In this document: positions 26,750 through 35,073 of the stretch, in pieces | Layout of the letters: the number at the start of each line of letters is the position of its first letter | How positions within the stretch are numbered: the first letter of the stretch is position 1 | NCBI RefSeq assembly: GCF_023612095.1 | Contig: NZ_CP086235.1 | Span: 1,137,001-1,201,000 of the forward strand | Origin: Cytobacillus firmus | GTDB taxonomy: Bacteria > Bacillota > Bacilli > Bacillales > Cytobacillaceae | Length of the DNA: 64,000 nucleotides | Direction of reading: 5' to 3' | Translations under genes and position numbers: made by a program | The notes under the pieces: model-generated | Database searches by the model: none | What the model was told of the DNA's origin: nothing | What the model saw: only the letters and a program-made list of their open reading frames with translations

Positions 26750-28410
26750 ATGAAGCAGATGCGCAAGAGACTGGGAGATTTGCTGGTTGACACCGGCCTT
26801 ATCACCGGGGAACAGCTTCAAACATCTTTAAGAGAAAAGGATTCCAATCAAAAGCTCGGTGATGTATTGCTTCAAAAAGGATTTATTACAGAACAGCAGC
26901 TGATTGAGGTTCTTGAATTTCAGCTTGGAATTCCCCATGTCAGTTTATATCGCTATCCCTTTGATACAAAGCTTTTCAGCATTGTGCCAAAAGATGTGGC
27001 AAAGCGGAATCTCCTCATTCCATTAAAGAAAGACGGAGAGAAGCTATTTGTAGCAATGGCAGATCCTATGGACTTTTACACAATTGATGATTTGCGGTTA
27101 TCAACAGGCTTTCAAATTGAAGCAGCCATTGCCACAAAAGATGACATTCTCAGGGCAATCAATAAATATTACGATATGAATGAAGGGTTTGAGGAACTGC
27201 TGGGAACAGCGGGGAATCTGGATGCAGCAGAAGATAATCAGATGGCTGATGAAGATTCGCCTGTCGTCCGGCTTGTCAATCAGATCATTGCCAGTGCAGC
27301 TGCTTTAAAGGCAAGTGATATCCATCTTGATCCCCAGGAAACAAAGATGCTGATCAGATACCGGATCGATGGCGTTTTAAGAACGGAGCGTGTTCTTCCT
27401 AAACATATGCAGAGTGTGCTTTCAGCCCGCATTAAAATCATGTCCAATCTGGATATTACTGAACACAGAATTCCCCAGGATGGAAGAATAAAGATTAATA
27501 TTGATTTTCATCCGGTAGACTTGAGGGTTTCCACATTGCCCACGGTGTACGGCGAAAAAATTGTGCTGCGTTTGCTGGATTTAAGCAGTGCTTTAAATGA
27601 TATCCATAAACTTGGCTTCAATAAATTAAATCTTCAGAGATTCATAGAAATGATTGAAAAGCCTACAGGCATTGTTTTAATAACCGGTCCTACCGGTTCC
27701 GGGAAATCTTCTACTTTATATGCGGCCTTAAATCGCCTGAACAGTGAAGAAGTAAATATTATAACGGTTGAAGATCCCGTTGAGTATCAGCTTGAAGGAA
27801 TTAATCAAATTCAAGTAAATTCCAATGTCGGGATGACGTTTGCAAAAGGTTTGCGGGCCATTCTGCGTCAGGATCCCAATATCATTATGGTAGGGGAAAT
27901 CCGGGATAGGGAAACGGCGGAAGTTTCCATTAGAGCATCACTGACTGGACATCTTGTGCTAAGTACACTTCATACAAATGATTCATTAGGCTCCATCACC
28001 CGTCTTCTGGATATGGGTGTTGAACCGTTCCTTGTTGCATCGTCTTTGAGCGGAATTGTGGCACAGCGGCTCGTAAGGAAAGTCTGCCGGGATTGTTCCG
28101 AGGAGCAGCAGCCGGCTAAGCGGGAAATCGAGATTTTTGCAAAAAGAGGCATAAAACTGGAGAAGGTTGTGCGGGGAAAGGCTGTTCCTCCTGCAATATG
28201 ACTGGTTATAAAGGAAGAATTGCCATTCATGAAGTGCTGGTTATTAATGATGAGATGCGAAAAATCATTATGAATGGTGAATCATTTACAAAACTCCGGG
28301 ATTACGCAATAAGAAATAAAACAGTTTTTCTTATTGATGATGGATTGCTAAAAGTAAAACAGGGCATTACAACTACCGAAGAAGTATTACGGGTAGCTAT
28401 ACCTGATTAG
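26750..28410 (+). CDS. pilB: Type IV pilus extension ATPase PilB, frameshifted near the 3' end
   Basis: PilB/GspE-family hexameric ATPase that powers pilus polymerisation. A GspEII N-terminal domain (RKRLGDLLVDTGLITGEQL, then a second copy near residue 40) precedes the motor. Motor motifs are Walker A GPTGSGKSST near 315, Asp box, Walker B with LRQDPNIIMVGEIRD near 377, and His box TGHLVLSTLHTNDS. The zinc tetracysteine is CRDC plus CSSC; the second half appears only after adding one base in the GGGG/AAA stretch 28173-28179, which joins the 28198-28410 frame (TGYKGRIAIHEVL). The restored length is about 553 residues. The start is uncertain among 26741, 26750 and 26759. Confidence 0.92.
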
Positions 28411-28419
28411 GAGTAATGT

Positions 28420-29475
28420 ATGAAGACAAAAATAGATTATCTGTTGAGGGCAGCGTATGAGCTGAAGGCTTCGGATCTGCATTTGACCGTTGGGGTTCCT
28501 CCTGTCATACGGATTAATGGTGATTTAAAAAAGTATGGGAAAGATAGTTTGCGTCCGGAAGATACCGAGGGTATGGCTAAAGCCATCATTCCTGCGAACA
28601 TATGGAAGAAGTTTGAGGAGAACGGCGAGCTGGATTTTTCTTATGGAATACCCGGGTTATCCCGTTTCAGAGTCAACGCTTATTTTCAGCGGTCATGCAT
28701 CTCACTGGCCATCCGTGTTGTTCCTACACGAATTCCTGCTTTAGAAGAGCTTGGGCTTCCTCCTGTCTTAAAGAAAGTGGCGGAAAAGCCTCAGGGACTG
28801 GTCCTGGTGACAGGACCGACGGGAAGCGGAAAATCAACGACATTGGCTTCAATGATTCATTACATGAACCAGACGATGAGAAAGCACATTATTACGCTCG
28901 AGGACCCGATAGAATATCTTCATAAGCATGGAAATTGTATTATTGACCAGCGGGAAGTTGGGTTTGATACAAAGCATTTTGCAAATGGATTAAGAGCTGC
29001 TTTGCGCCAGGACCCGGATGTGATTCTTGTAGGGGAAATGCGTGACCTGGAAACCATCCAGACAGCCATAACAGCGGCCGAAACTGGCCATTTGGTGCTT
29101 GGCACACTGCATACCTCAAGTGCTCCAGCTACGATTAACCGAATTATCGATGTATTTCCGCCCTCCCAGCAGGCGCAAATCAGAATACAGCTTGCTTCTG
29201 TATTAGTGTCGATTATATCGCAGCGGCTTTTTCTCACAGCAGACAGGAAGGGCCGTCACGCAGCTACAGAAGTGCTTATGAATAATTCTGCTGTGGCAAA
29301 CCTGATCAGAAATGAAAAGATCTACCAGATCATCAATGTGATGCAAACGTCACGTGCCCAGGGAATGCATACACTCGAGACAAGTATTACTTCTCTATTG
29401 GAGAGCGGAAAAATCGCCAAAGAATCAGCATTGCCGTATATACAGGAAAAGGTGACTGATCATGCCCCGCTATAA
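28420..29475 (+). CDS. pilT: Type IV pilus retraction ATPase PilT
   Basis: PilT powers pilus depolymerisation and twitching. The 351-residue length is typical. It has an N-terminal PAS-like domain (ASDLHLTVGVPPVIRINGDL), Walker A GPTGSGKSTTLASM near residue 136, the Asp box, Walker B RQDPDVILVGEMRD, His box TGHLVLGTLHT, and the PilT-specific AIRNLIR-like motif (AVANLIRNEKIYQI near 292). No zinc cysteines are present, which separates it from PilB. ATG 28420 follows TTAGGAGT, 9 bases after the pilB stop. It overlaps pilC by 14 bases. Its presence indicates a dynamic pilus rather than a competence pseudopilus. Confidence 0.95.
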   Translation: MKTKIDYLLRAAYELKASDLHLTVGVPPVIRINGDLKKYGKDSLRPEDTEGMAKAIIPANIWKKFEENGELDFSYGIPGLSRFRVNAYFQRSCISLAIRVVPTRIPALEELGLPPVLKKVAEKPQGLVLVTGPTGSGKSTTLASMIHYMNQTMRKHIITLEDPIEYLHKHGNCIIDQREVGFDTKHFANGLRAALRQDPDVILVGEMRDLETIQTAITAAETGHLVLGTLHTSSAPATINRIIDVFPPSQQAQIRIQLASVLVSIISQRLFLTADRKGRHAATEVLMNNSAVANLIRNEKIYQIINVMQTSRAQGMHTLETSITSLLESGKIAKESALPYIQEKVTDHAPL

Positions 29476-30667
29476 ATACAGCGGGCGTGACCGCAAAGGG
29501 AAGAAAACTGGAATCGTGACAGCTGTTTCTAAAAGGGAAGCCATGCTTCAGCTGAAGGAAAGCGGTATAAGGATTCAGGATGTTCAGGAAGTACCGGAGA
29601 CGTTTTTAACAAAAGAAATAACTATTGGCAATCCGGTCAAGCTCCAGGACTTTGTCATCTATCTGCGCCAGTTTGCCACCTTGCTGAAAGCGGGGGTCAC
29701 AGTGGTAGAATCAACCGCTATACTTGCGAAGCAAACTGAAAGCAAAGCACTTAAGAGGGCATTAATAGCTGTCGAACAGGATTTGCGTGATGGACTTCCT
29801 CTTTCAGATGCTGCATCAAGGCATAAAAAAATCTTCAGCGGAATGTTCGTCAATATGATCAAAGCAGGGGAAGCAGGCGGAAACATGGACGAAACGCTTG
29901 AAAGGCTTGCAGTCCATTTTGAAAAGCAGCACTACACAAAGCAGAAAATCATATCAGCGCTTGCCTATCCGATAACTGTCGGCATAATAGCTGTTGCAGT
30001 AGTTATCTTTCTGCTCGTTTCTGTTGTGCCTACTTTTGTGGAAATGTTTAAGGATTTCGGAGGAGAACTCCCTGCCATTACACAATTTGTTCTCAGCTCC
30101 AGTGAGTTTATGCAGCAATACTGGTGGTTTGTCATCATCTTATTTTTGGCTTTCTTTATGAGCATTGTGTTTATTCGCAACAATAAAGCTAGTAAATATT
30201 ATCTGGATTATTTCCTGCTGAGGATGCCGATCTTCGGGAAGATTCTTCAGAAAGCAGCCATAGCAAGAATGACAAGAACCTTAAGCTCGTTATTTTCAAG
30301 CTCTGTGCCGATACTGCAGGCCCTAAGCATTGTCGAAAGCATTGTAGAAAATGAAGTAATGGCAAAGGTGATTGCAAAATCAAGAGATTCACTTGAGCAG
30401 GGGAAGTCTCTGACGGAACCAATGAAGAAACACTGGGTCTTCCCGCCGCTGGTATCGCAAATGATTGCGATCGGGGAAGAGTCCGGATCACTGGATGCGA
30501 TGCTCGGGAAGGTAGCTGACTTTTACGAAAAAGAAGTAGAAAGCGCCACAGACAGATTAAAATCACTCATTGAACCGCTCATGATTGTCTTTCTGGCCAG
30601 CATCGTCGGGACTATAGTCACCTCTATTATGGTGCCGATGTTTGAAATCTTCCAGCATGTTGGATAA
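29462..30667 (+). CDS. pilC: Type IV pilus inner-membrane platform protein PilC
   Basis: PilC/GspF is the polytopic platform that couples the ATPases to pilin insertion. The product is 401 residues with two homologous cytoplasmic GspF domains (FVIYLRQFATLLKAGVTVVES near 67 and ARMTRTLSSLFSSSVPILQAL near 268). Membrane helices lie near residues 170-195, 220-240 and 375-395. MIKAGEAGGNMDETLERLA and AIGEESGSLDAMLGKVA are the paired family signatures. The N-terminus (PRYKYSGRDRKGKKTG) is typical. Translation is coupled to pilT by the overlap. Confidence 0.96.
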   Translation: MPRYKYSGRDRKGKKTGIVTAVSKREAMLQLKESGIRIQDVQEVPETFLTKEITIGNPVKLQDFVIYLRQFATLLKAGVTVVESTAILAKQTESKALKRALIAVEQDLRDGLPLSDAASRHKKIFSGMFVNMIKAGEAGGNMDETLERLAVHFEKQHYTKQKIISALAYPITVGIIAVAVVIFLLVSVVPTFVEMFKDFGGELPAITQFVLSSSEFMQQYWWFVIILFLAFFMSIVFIRNNKASKYYLDYFLLRMPIFGKILQKAAIARMTRTLSSLFSSSVPILQALSIVESIVENEVMAKVIAKSRDSLEQGKSLTEPMKKHWVFPPLVSQMIAIGEESGSLDAMLGKVADFYEKEVESATDRLKSLIEPLMIVFLASIVGTIVTSIMVPMFEIFQHVG

Positions 30668-30717
30668 AAATTTACAAAATATTAAAAAATTCGACTGTTC
30701 ATAGTTATAGTATTTAG

Positions 30718-30723
30718 TATAAT
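30718..30723 (+). promoter_or_regulatory. -10 element likely driving the major pilin gene
   Basis: A perfect TATAAT sits 50 bases before the pilin ATG in an AT-rich 105-base gap after pilC; no good -35 element is seen. A separate pilin promoter would suit a highly expressed subunit. I see no c-di-GMP-I (GEMM) riboswitch in this gap. Confidence 0.45.
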
Positions 30724-30772
30724 AGTACCATAATAGGTAAAATAAACTACTAGTTTGAGAGGGAGAGTAAAA

Positions 30773-31192
30773 ATGATTAAGAATTTAAGAAAACGACTTA
30801 AAGATCAAAAAGGTTTAACGTTAATTGAATTGCTTGCGGTTATTGTTATTTTGGGGATTATTGCGGCGATAGCGATTCCTAGTATTGGAGGATTAATTAA
30901 TAAAACGGAGGATGATGCAAAGGTTGCTGAGGGTATTCAAATTATTAATGCAGCTAAGCTTTACACCACTTCAAATGCTCCGAAGGGCGGGGAAGAGTTA
31001 ACGAAAACTGAGCTTTCTGACTATCTAGACAACATTAATGATGATAGTTATAAAGTAACAATTACTAAGCATGATACAACTGGTAAATACTCTTATTCCT
31101 TAAGCAACCACAATTCAGTAAAATTGGTAGGTGGCAAAGATGCTACATCAGTTTCTGAAGATGAACTATTATCTAAAGACACTGACGAATAA
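30773..31192 (+). CDS. Major type IV pilin
   Basis: The product is 139 residues. The class III leader MIKNLRKRLKDQKG is followed by LTLIELLAVIVILGIIAAIA, with Glu at +5 of the mature form, and a small C-terminal domain (TTSNAPKGGEELTKTELSDY onward) without cysteines. Its position between pilC and pilD, its own -10 element and a GAGAGGGAGAG ribosome site point to the major subunit. ATG 30773 is chosen over an in-frame upstream GTG/TTG because the spacing and leader length fit. Codon use favours A/T-ending codons more than its neighbours, compatible with high expression or divergent origin. Confidence 0.92.
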   Translation: MIKNLRKRLKDQKGLTLIELLAVIVILGIIAAIAIPSIGGLINKTEDDAKVAEGIQIINAAKLYTTSNAPKGGEELTKTELSDYLDNINDDSYKVTITKHDTTGKYSYSLSNHNSVKLVGGKDATSVSEDELLSKDTDE

Positions 31193-31206
31193 CTAGTTAA
31201 TAAATC

Positions 31207-31950
31207 ATGAACTTAATATTGCTCTTAATCGGACTTCTTTTAGGCTCCTTCTACAACGTAGCAGGCCTAAGAATCCCGCAGAACCAGTCTATCGCAGTAC
31301 CGCGGTCCCATTGCCCGCACTGTAAGCATACTCTAACACCTTTGGAACTTGTTCCGGTCTTATCGTATATATTTCTAGGAGGAAAGTGCCGGCGCTGCAA
31401 AGCGCCGGTTTCAGCCTTATATCCGGCTGTTGAGCTTTCAACAGGAATCCTGTTTGCTGCTGCACCGCTGGTTATGGGATGGACTGCTGAATTGTTTGTT
31501 GCCTGGACGGTAATTTCGCTTGTAATCATTGTGTTTGTATCAGATTTCAAATATATGATTATTCCAGATAAGGTTTTGCTGTTTTTTGCTGCTGTCTTAA
31601 TAGCAGAACGCATTTTCATACCGCTCTCTCCGTGGTGGGACAGCTTAGCAGGTGCAGGACTTGGTTTCTTCCTTCTTATGCTGATAGCTATCATCAGCAA
31701 AGGCGGCATGGGCGGAGGAGATATCAAGCTGTATGCCGTCATTGGCATTGCTTTAGGTGTAAAGCTTGTTTTGCTTTCATTCTTCCTTGCTACATTATTC
31801 GGTGCCGCCATTGGCGGCCTTGGCATGATTCTGGGAATTGTTCAAAAAGGCAAGCCTATCCCCTTTGGCCCATTCATTGGGATTGGGACTTTACTGGCTT
31901 ATTTTTATGGCAGAGAAATAATTGAGTGGTACTTTCATTCATTCTTATAA
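31207..31950 (+). CDS. pilD: Prepilin leader peptidase/N-methyltransferase
   Basis: This membrane aspartyl protease cleaves prepilins after the leader Gly and methylates the new N-terminus. The product is 247 residues with about seven membrane segments. The N-terminal zinc cysteines are CPHC and CRRC (near residues 36-62). The catalytic Asp residues are in VSDFKYMIIPD and GGGDIKLY. It is the positional counterpart of B. subtilis comC (folC-comC-spoIIB), so it may also process ComG pseudopilins. ATG 31207 is 14 bases after the pilin stop and its ribosome site is weak (AGTTAATAAATC). Confidence 0.95.
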   Translation: MNLILLLIGLLLGSFYNVAGLRIPQNQSIAVPRSHCPHCKHTLTPLELVPVLSYIFLGGKCRRCKAPVSALYPAVELSTGILFAAAPLVMGWTAELFVAWTVISLVIIVFVSDFKYMIIPDKVLLFFAAVLIAERIFIPLSPWWDSLAGAGLGFFLLMLIAIISKGGMGGGDIKLYAVIGIALGVKLVLLSFFLATLFGAAIGGLGMILGIVQKGKPIPFGPFIGIGTLLAYFYGREIIEWYFHSFL

Positions 31951-31967
31951 AGGGGATGGCATTTTGA

Positions 31968-32000
31968 AATAAGAGCTGGACTATTCCGGCTCTTATTTTT
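31968..32000 (+). terminator. Terminator after pilD
   Basis: AAATAAGAGC pairs with GCTCTTATTT around TGGACTATTCCG, followed by TT. It lies 17 bases after the pilD stop and separates it from pilMNO. Confidence 0.82.
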
Positions 32001-32038
32001 CCCTAGGCAAATCTAACATAATTAAGGAGTTTTTCATC

Positions 32039-33034
32039 ATGGCAATGCGATTTCTTCCCGGAAAAAAGAAGCATGTAAATTTAATTATCAAAGACCATGT
32101 TATTCGGTATGCAGAACTTAAAAGTCAGCGTGATTTGGATCTGGCAAGATGGGATGAACGGTTTCTGCCGCCGGGGATTATTAAGGATGGGAAGATCCTG
32201 GATTATGATACACTTGCTCTTATCCTTGAAGAATGCGTCAATGAGTGGAAAATAAAAAACAGGCAGGTATATTATACTGTACCTGATCCTTTTATTGTAT
32301 TGAGAAAGCTGACCATACCGGGGGATGTCCAGGAGGATGAGATTAAAGGCTATTTATATATGGAACTTGGCACCAGCATACATCTGCCTTTTGAAGAGCC
32401 TGTTTTTGATTATCATGTTCTCAGTTCAGATCGGAAGGATTCATCCGAAATCCTGCTGTTCGCTGCTCCTGAAGAGATTGTCATGGAATATACCGAACTA
32501 TTCGAGGATGCAAAACTCCGTCCCGCAGCTGCAGATATCTCTTCTCTCGCACTGTTTCGTCTTTATTGCAGCTATTTTGAAGAACAGCAATCAGAAGCTA
32601 TTATGCTCATTCAGATTGACCTGAATTCTGCAGTGTGCAGCATTTTTGAATCAGAAATCCCGGTATTTATGAGAAACATTGCGATTGAGACAGACTTAAC
32701 CAAGTGGGTAACAGCAGCAATGCCTAATGGAGAAAAGAAGCTGGAATACAGCGGCAAAGAAGCAGAAGTGCTGCATCCCCTATTGGATATTTACAATGAT
32801 ATTGAAAAAGTAATGAATTTTTACCGGTATTCATTAAATCAGGGACAGCGCCAAATTAGCAGGATCATTGTAACCGGCGATCACCCATGGCTTGAAAACA
32901 TTCATAGGGATATAAAAAACAGAATGGAAGTGCCAGTTGTTTCTTTCCGGGACTGCCTGAACAGCGGACAGTATGAGCTGCTGAAGCAATCAGCTTTCCA
33001 TGTGAATATTGGACTTGGCTTAAAAGAGGGATAG
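32039..33034 (+). CDS. pilM: Pilus assembly protein PilM
   Basis: PilM is an actin-like cytoplasmic protein that binds the PilN N-terminus and forms the alignment subcomplex. The product is 331 residues with the actin-like ATPase fold (VNLIIKDHVIRYAELK at the start, IQIDLNSAVCSIFE near residue 198, IIVTGDHPWL near 280). The ATPase motifs are weaker than in Proteobacteria, as is usual in Firmicutes. ATG 32039 follows TAAGGAG. The order pilM-pilN-pilO with small gaps is the family standard. Confidence 0.9.
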   Translation: MAMRFLPGKKKHVNLIIKDHVIRYAELKSQRDLDLARWDERFLPPGIIKDGKILDYDTLALILEECVNEWKIKNRQVYYTVPDPFIVLRKLTIPGDVQEDEIKGYLYMELGTSIHLPFEEPVFDYHVLSSDRKDSSEILLFAAPEEIVMEYTELFEDAKLRPAAADISSLALFRLYCSYFEEQQSEAIMLIQIDLNSAVCSIFESEIPVFMRNIAIETDLTKWVTAAMPNGEKKLEYSGKEAEVLHPLLDIYNDIEKVMNFYRYSLNQGQRQISRIIVTGDHPWLENIHRDIKNRMEVPVVSFRDCLNSGQYELLKQSAFHVNIGLGLKEG

Positions 33035-33037
33035 CGC

Positions 33038-33697
33038 ATGCAGGTTGACATTAATCTTCTTCCTCAAAGGGAAAAAAGAACCAAAAACATCTATATTATT
33101 GTGGGTATTATTGTTGTCTTGCTTATTGCTGCATTCTTGTTTGTGTATTTAACAGTTGAAAAGAAAAACACTGAGATTCTTCAAATTGACAAGAGAATAA
33201 CCCAAACAAATGAAATTCTTGAAGCTCAGCAGGCAAAGCTTGCAGACTACCAATCTTCCAATGCGGCAGAAGAGCTGAAAATTGCCATTGAATGGGCAGA
33301 AAAGCAGCCATTCGAATTGGTCTTCCTTATGAAACAGTTCACCAGGCTTCTTCCTGAACGAGGATTCGTGATTGAGTTTGAGCTGGATGAAGAAAATAAG
33401 GTCAATCAGATTGTTCAATTTGACGCGAAAAGCGAGGCTGCCTATTATTTGCATAGTCTGACAGAATTGCCGTGGGTTGATGAAGCGATTATAAGCGAAG
33501 CTAAAACTGCAGACATCTTAAAAGACGAAGCAGCTGAACTTAGAAAACAGGCAAACATACAGCCGAGGTATTATGCAGAATTTGAATTAAGAATTAACCC
33601 GGCAGTGCTTAATGAGACCGCCGATATGGATGAAACCAAAGGTACAGAGGAGAAGGATTCCTCCGCTCAGCAAGAGGAAGGGGCTGATTCTCCGTGA
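33038..33697 (+). CDS. pilN: Pilus assembly protein PilN
   Basis: PilN is a bitopic membrane protein linking PilM to PilO. The product is 219 residues. The N-terminal DINLLPQREKR is the conserved PilM-binding motif. A single membrane helix follows (IYIIVGIIVVLLIAAFLFVYL, residues about 20-40), then a coiled coil (about 45-90) and a small alpha/beta domain. The tail is acidic (DMDETKGTEEKDSS). It ends in a GTGA overlap with pilO. Confidence 0.93.
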   Translation: MQVDINLLPQREKRTKNIYIIVGIIVVLLIAAFLFVYLTVEKKNTEILQIDKRITQTNEILEAQQAKLADYQSSNAAEELKIAIEWAEKQPFELVFLMKQFTRLLPERGFVIEFELDEENKVNQIVQFDAKSEAAYYLHSLTELPWVDEAIISEAKTADILKDEAAELRKQANIQPRYYAEFELRINPAVLNETADMDETKGTEEKDSSAQQEEGADSP

Positions 33698-34473
33698 ACC
33701 GGGAAATTTCCAAGAAACAGCTTGTATATGTTTTGCTTGCATTGATTTTTATATCGGGAATAGGATTTGGAAGTTATTATCTCTTTATAAAGCCGGTGAA
33801 CGAAAAAATGGACAGGAAGCAGTCTGAGCTGCAAATGGCCACTCAGCAATTAACCATTATCGAGAATAATCTTCAGCAGCTGAATGAGCAGACCGTATTG
33901 AGTACGGTAGAGCTTCAAAAGCAGGTTCCTGTCAAAAGGCTTCTGGATCAGCTTCTTTTGGATATCGAAAAATCTGAAATTATTTCAGATGTTAATATCA
34001 TAGAAATGAAGATGAATGGTACTGAAAGTGATGAAGAAATCGACCTTTCTGAAGAAGAAGAACATCAGCCTCAAGAAGAAAATTCTGAAACGGAGGATTC
34101 GAAAGAAATCTCAGAAACAGATCCATTGATAGAAGAGAAGCTGCCAAATGGCATTAAAAAGGTTTCGATTGTCCTAAACGGGCAGGCAGATACTTATTTT
34201 GAAATGGAAAGTTTTATTAAGAATTTATTGGATTTAAAAAGGGTCCTAAAGGTAGAAAGCTTGAAATATACGGGCTTTGATGAAATTGTGAGTGTTATGC
34301 AGGAGGACCAGATGGTTGAATTTGAATTGGCGATAGCGGCCTATTACTACCCTGAACTGGCAGAGCTGCAGAAAGAGCTCCCTCCTTTGGATACTCCGAG
34401 AATATCCAATAAAAAAAATCCATTAAGCAGCTTCTCTGAACTGGAAGCTGAGGAGGATAATCAAACACCTTAA
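33694..34473 (+). CDS. pilO: Pilus assembly protein PilO
   Basis: PilO is a bitopic protein that heterodimerises with PilN in the alignment complex. The product is 259 residues from GTG 33694, overlapping pilN by four bases. A membrane helix lies at about residues 9-31 (QLVYVLLALIFISGIGFGSYYLF), then a coiled coil (40-75), an acidic insertion (EEIDLSEEEEHQPQEE near 110-145) and a ferredoxin-like domain (VSIVLNGQADTYFEMESFI). The acidic insertion is larger than in classical PilO. Confidence 0.88.
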   Translation: MNREISKKQLVYVLLALIFISGIGFGSYYLFIKPVNEKMDRKQSELQMATQQLTIIENNLQQLNEQTVLSTVELQKQVPVKRLLDQLLLDIEKSEIISDVNIIEMKMNGTESDEEIDLSEEEEHQPQEENSETEDSKEISETDPLIEEKLPNGIKKVSIVLNGQADTYFEMESFIKNLLDLKRVLKVESLKYTGFDEIVSVMQEDQMVEFELAIAAYYYPELAELQKELPPLDTPRISNKKNPLSSFSELEAEEDNQTP

Positions 34474-34499
34474 CCAAAAAACGAAGAGAGGTCTAGTAT

Positions 34500-34946
34500 A
34501 TGATAACTGCTGCTAGACTAAACAATAAGGGGTTTACATTGATTGAAGTGCTGGCCGTCATAGTCATATTGGGCATCATTTCTTTAATTGCCGTCATTTC
34601 AGTTAATAATGTCGTTCAAAGAGTGAAAGATCAGGCATTTGTGGGAAATGCTCTTGCATTAAAGGAATCAGCGGAGCTTTATATAAGAAATGAAATCATC
34701 AGCGGAAGTATGCTGCCGGAAAAAGTAACATATTCAATGCTCGCTGATGCTGACTTCATTGAACCAATCAGGGACCCTGATACAAAAAATCTGCTGCAGC
34801 CTTCTGAGAGTACCTATGTTGTTGTCAGCGGGAAATCGATAGCCGCTGTTTGCTTTAGAGGAGAAAAGCGGAGTTTATGCTACTCAAATGGCAATGAAGG
34901 TATTCCCATAAATAAATTGGATCCCGAATTCATTACTGAGAATTAG
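34500..34946 (+). CDS. Type IV prepilin (PilE/GspH-like)
   Basis: The product is 148 residues. The leader MITAARLNNKG is followed by FTLIEVLAVIVILGIISLIA, with Glu at +5 of the mature form. The C-terminal domain has two cysteines (AVCFRGEKRSLCYSN), possibly a disulfide. It follows pilO by 26 bases with AGAGAGG upstream of ATG 34500, and is followed by a terminator, so it closes the pilus operon. It could be a second pilin or a minor pilin; the sequence does not decide. Confidence 0.88.
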   Translation: MITAARLNNKGFTLIEVLAVIVILGIISLIAVISVNNVVQRVKDQAFVGNALALKESAELYIRNEIISGSMLPEKVTYSMLADADFIEPIRDPDTKNLLQPSESTYVVVSGKSIAAVCFRGEKRSLCYSNGNEGIPINKLDPEFITEN

Positions 34947-34985
34947 CCGAAAATCCGAATGAAAAATTTGACGAAATCCTTACGT

Positions 34986-35018
34986 AACAAGACGACAAAA
35001 GTCTTGTTATTTTTTTTT
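34986..35018 (+). terminator. Terminator at the end of the pilus operon
   Basis: AACAAGAC and GTCTTGTT form an 8-bp stem around GACAAAA, followed by a run of nine T bases. It marks the boundary between the pilus genes and spoIIB. Confidence 0.92.
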
Positions 35019-35073
35019 CCATTATGTTAGGATGGAAACAATTCAGGAAACGGTGCGGAAGGGAGGATGAGAT

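Noticed and set aside
30668..30772. c-di-GMP riboswitch upstream of the major pilin, as seen in some Clostridia
   Set aside because: The gap is only 105 bases, AT-rich, and shows none of the conserved GEMM core or a terminator.
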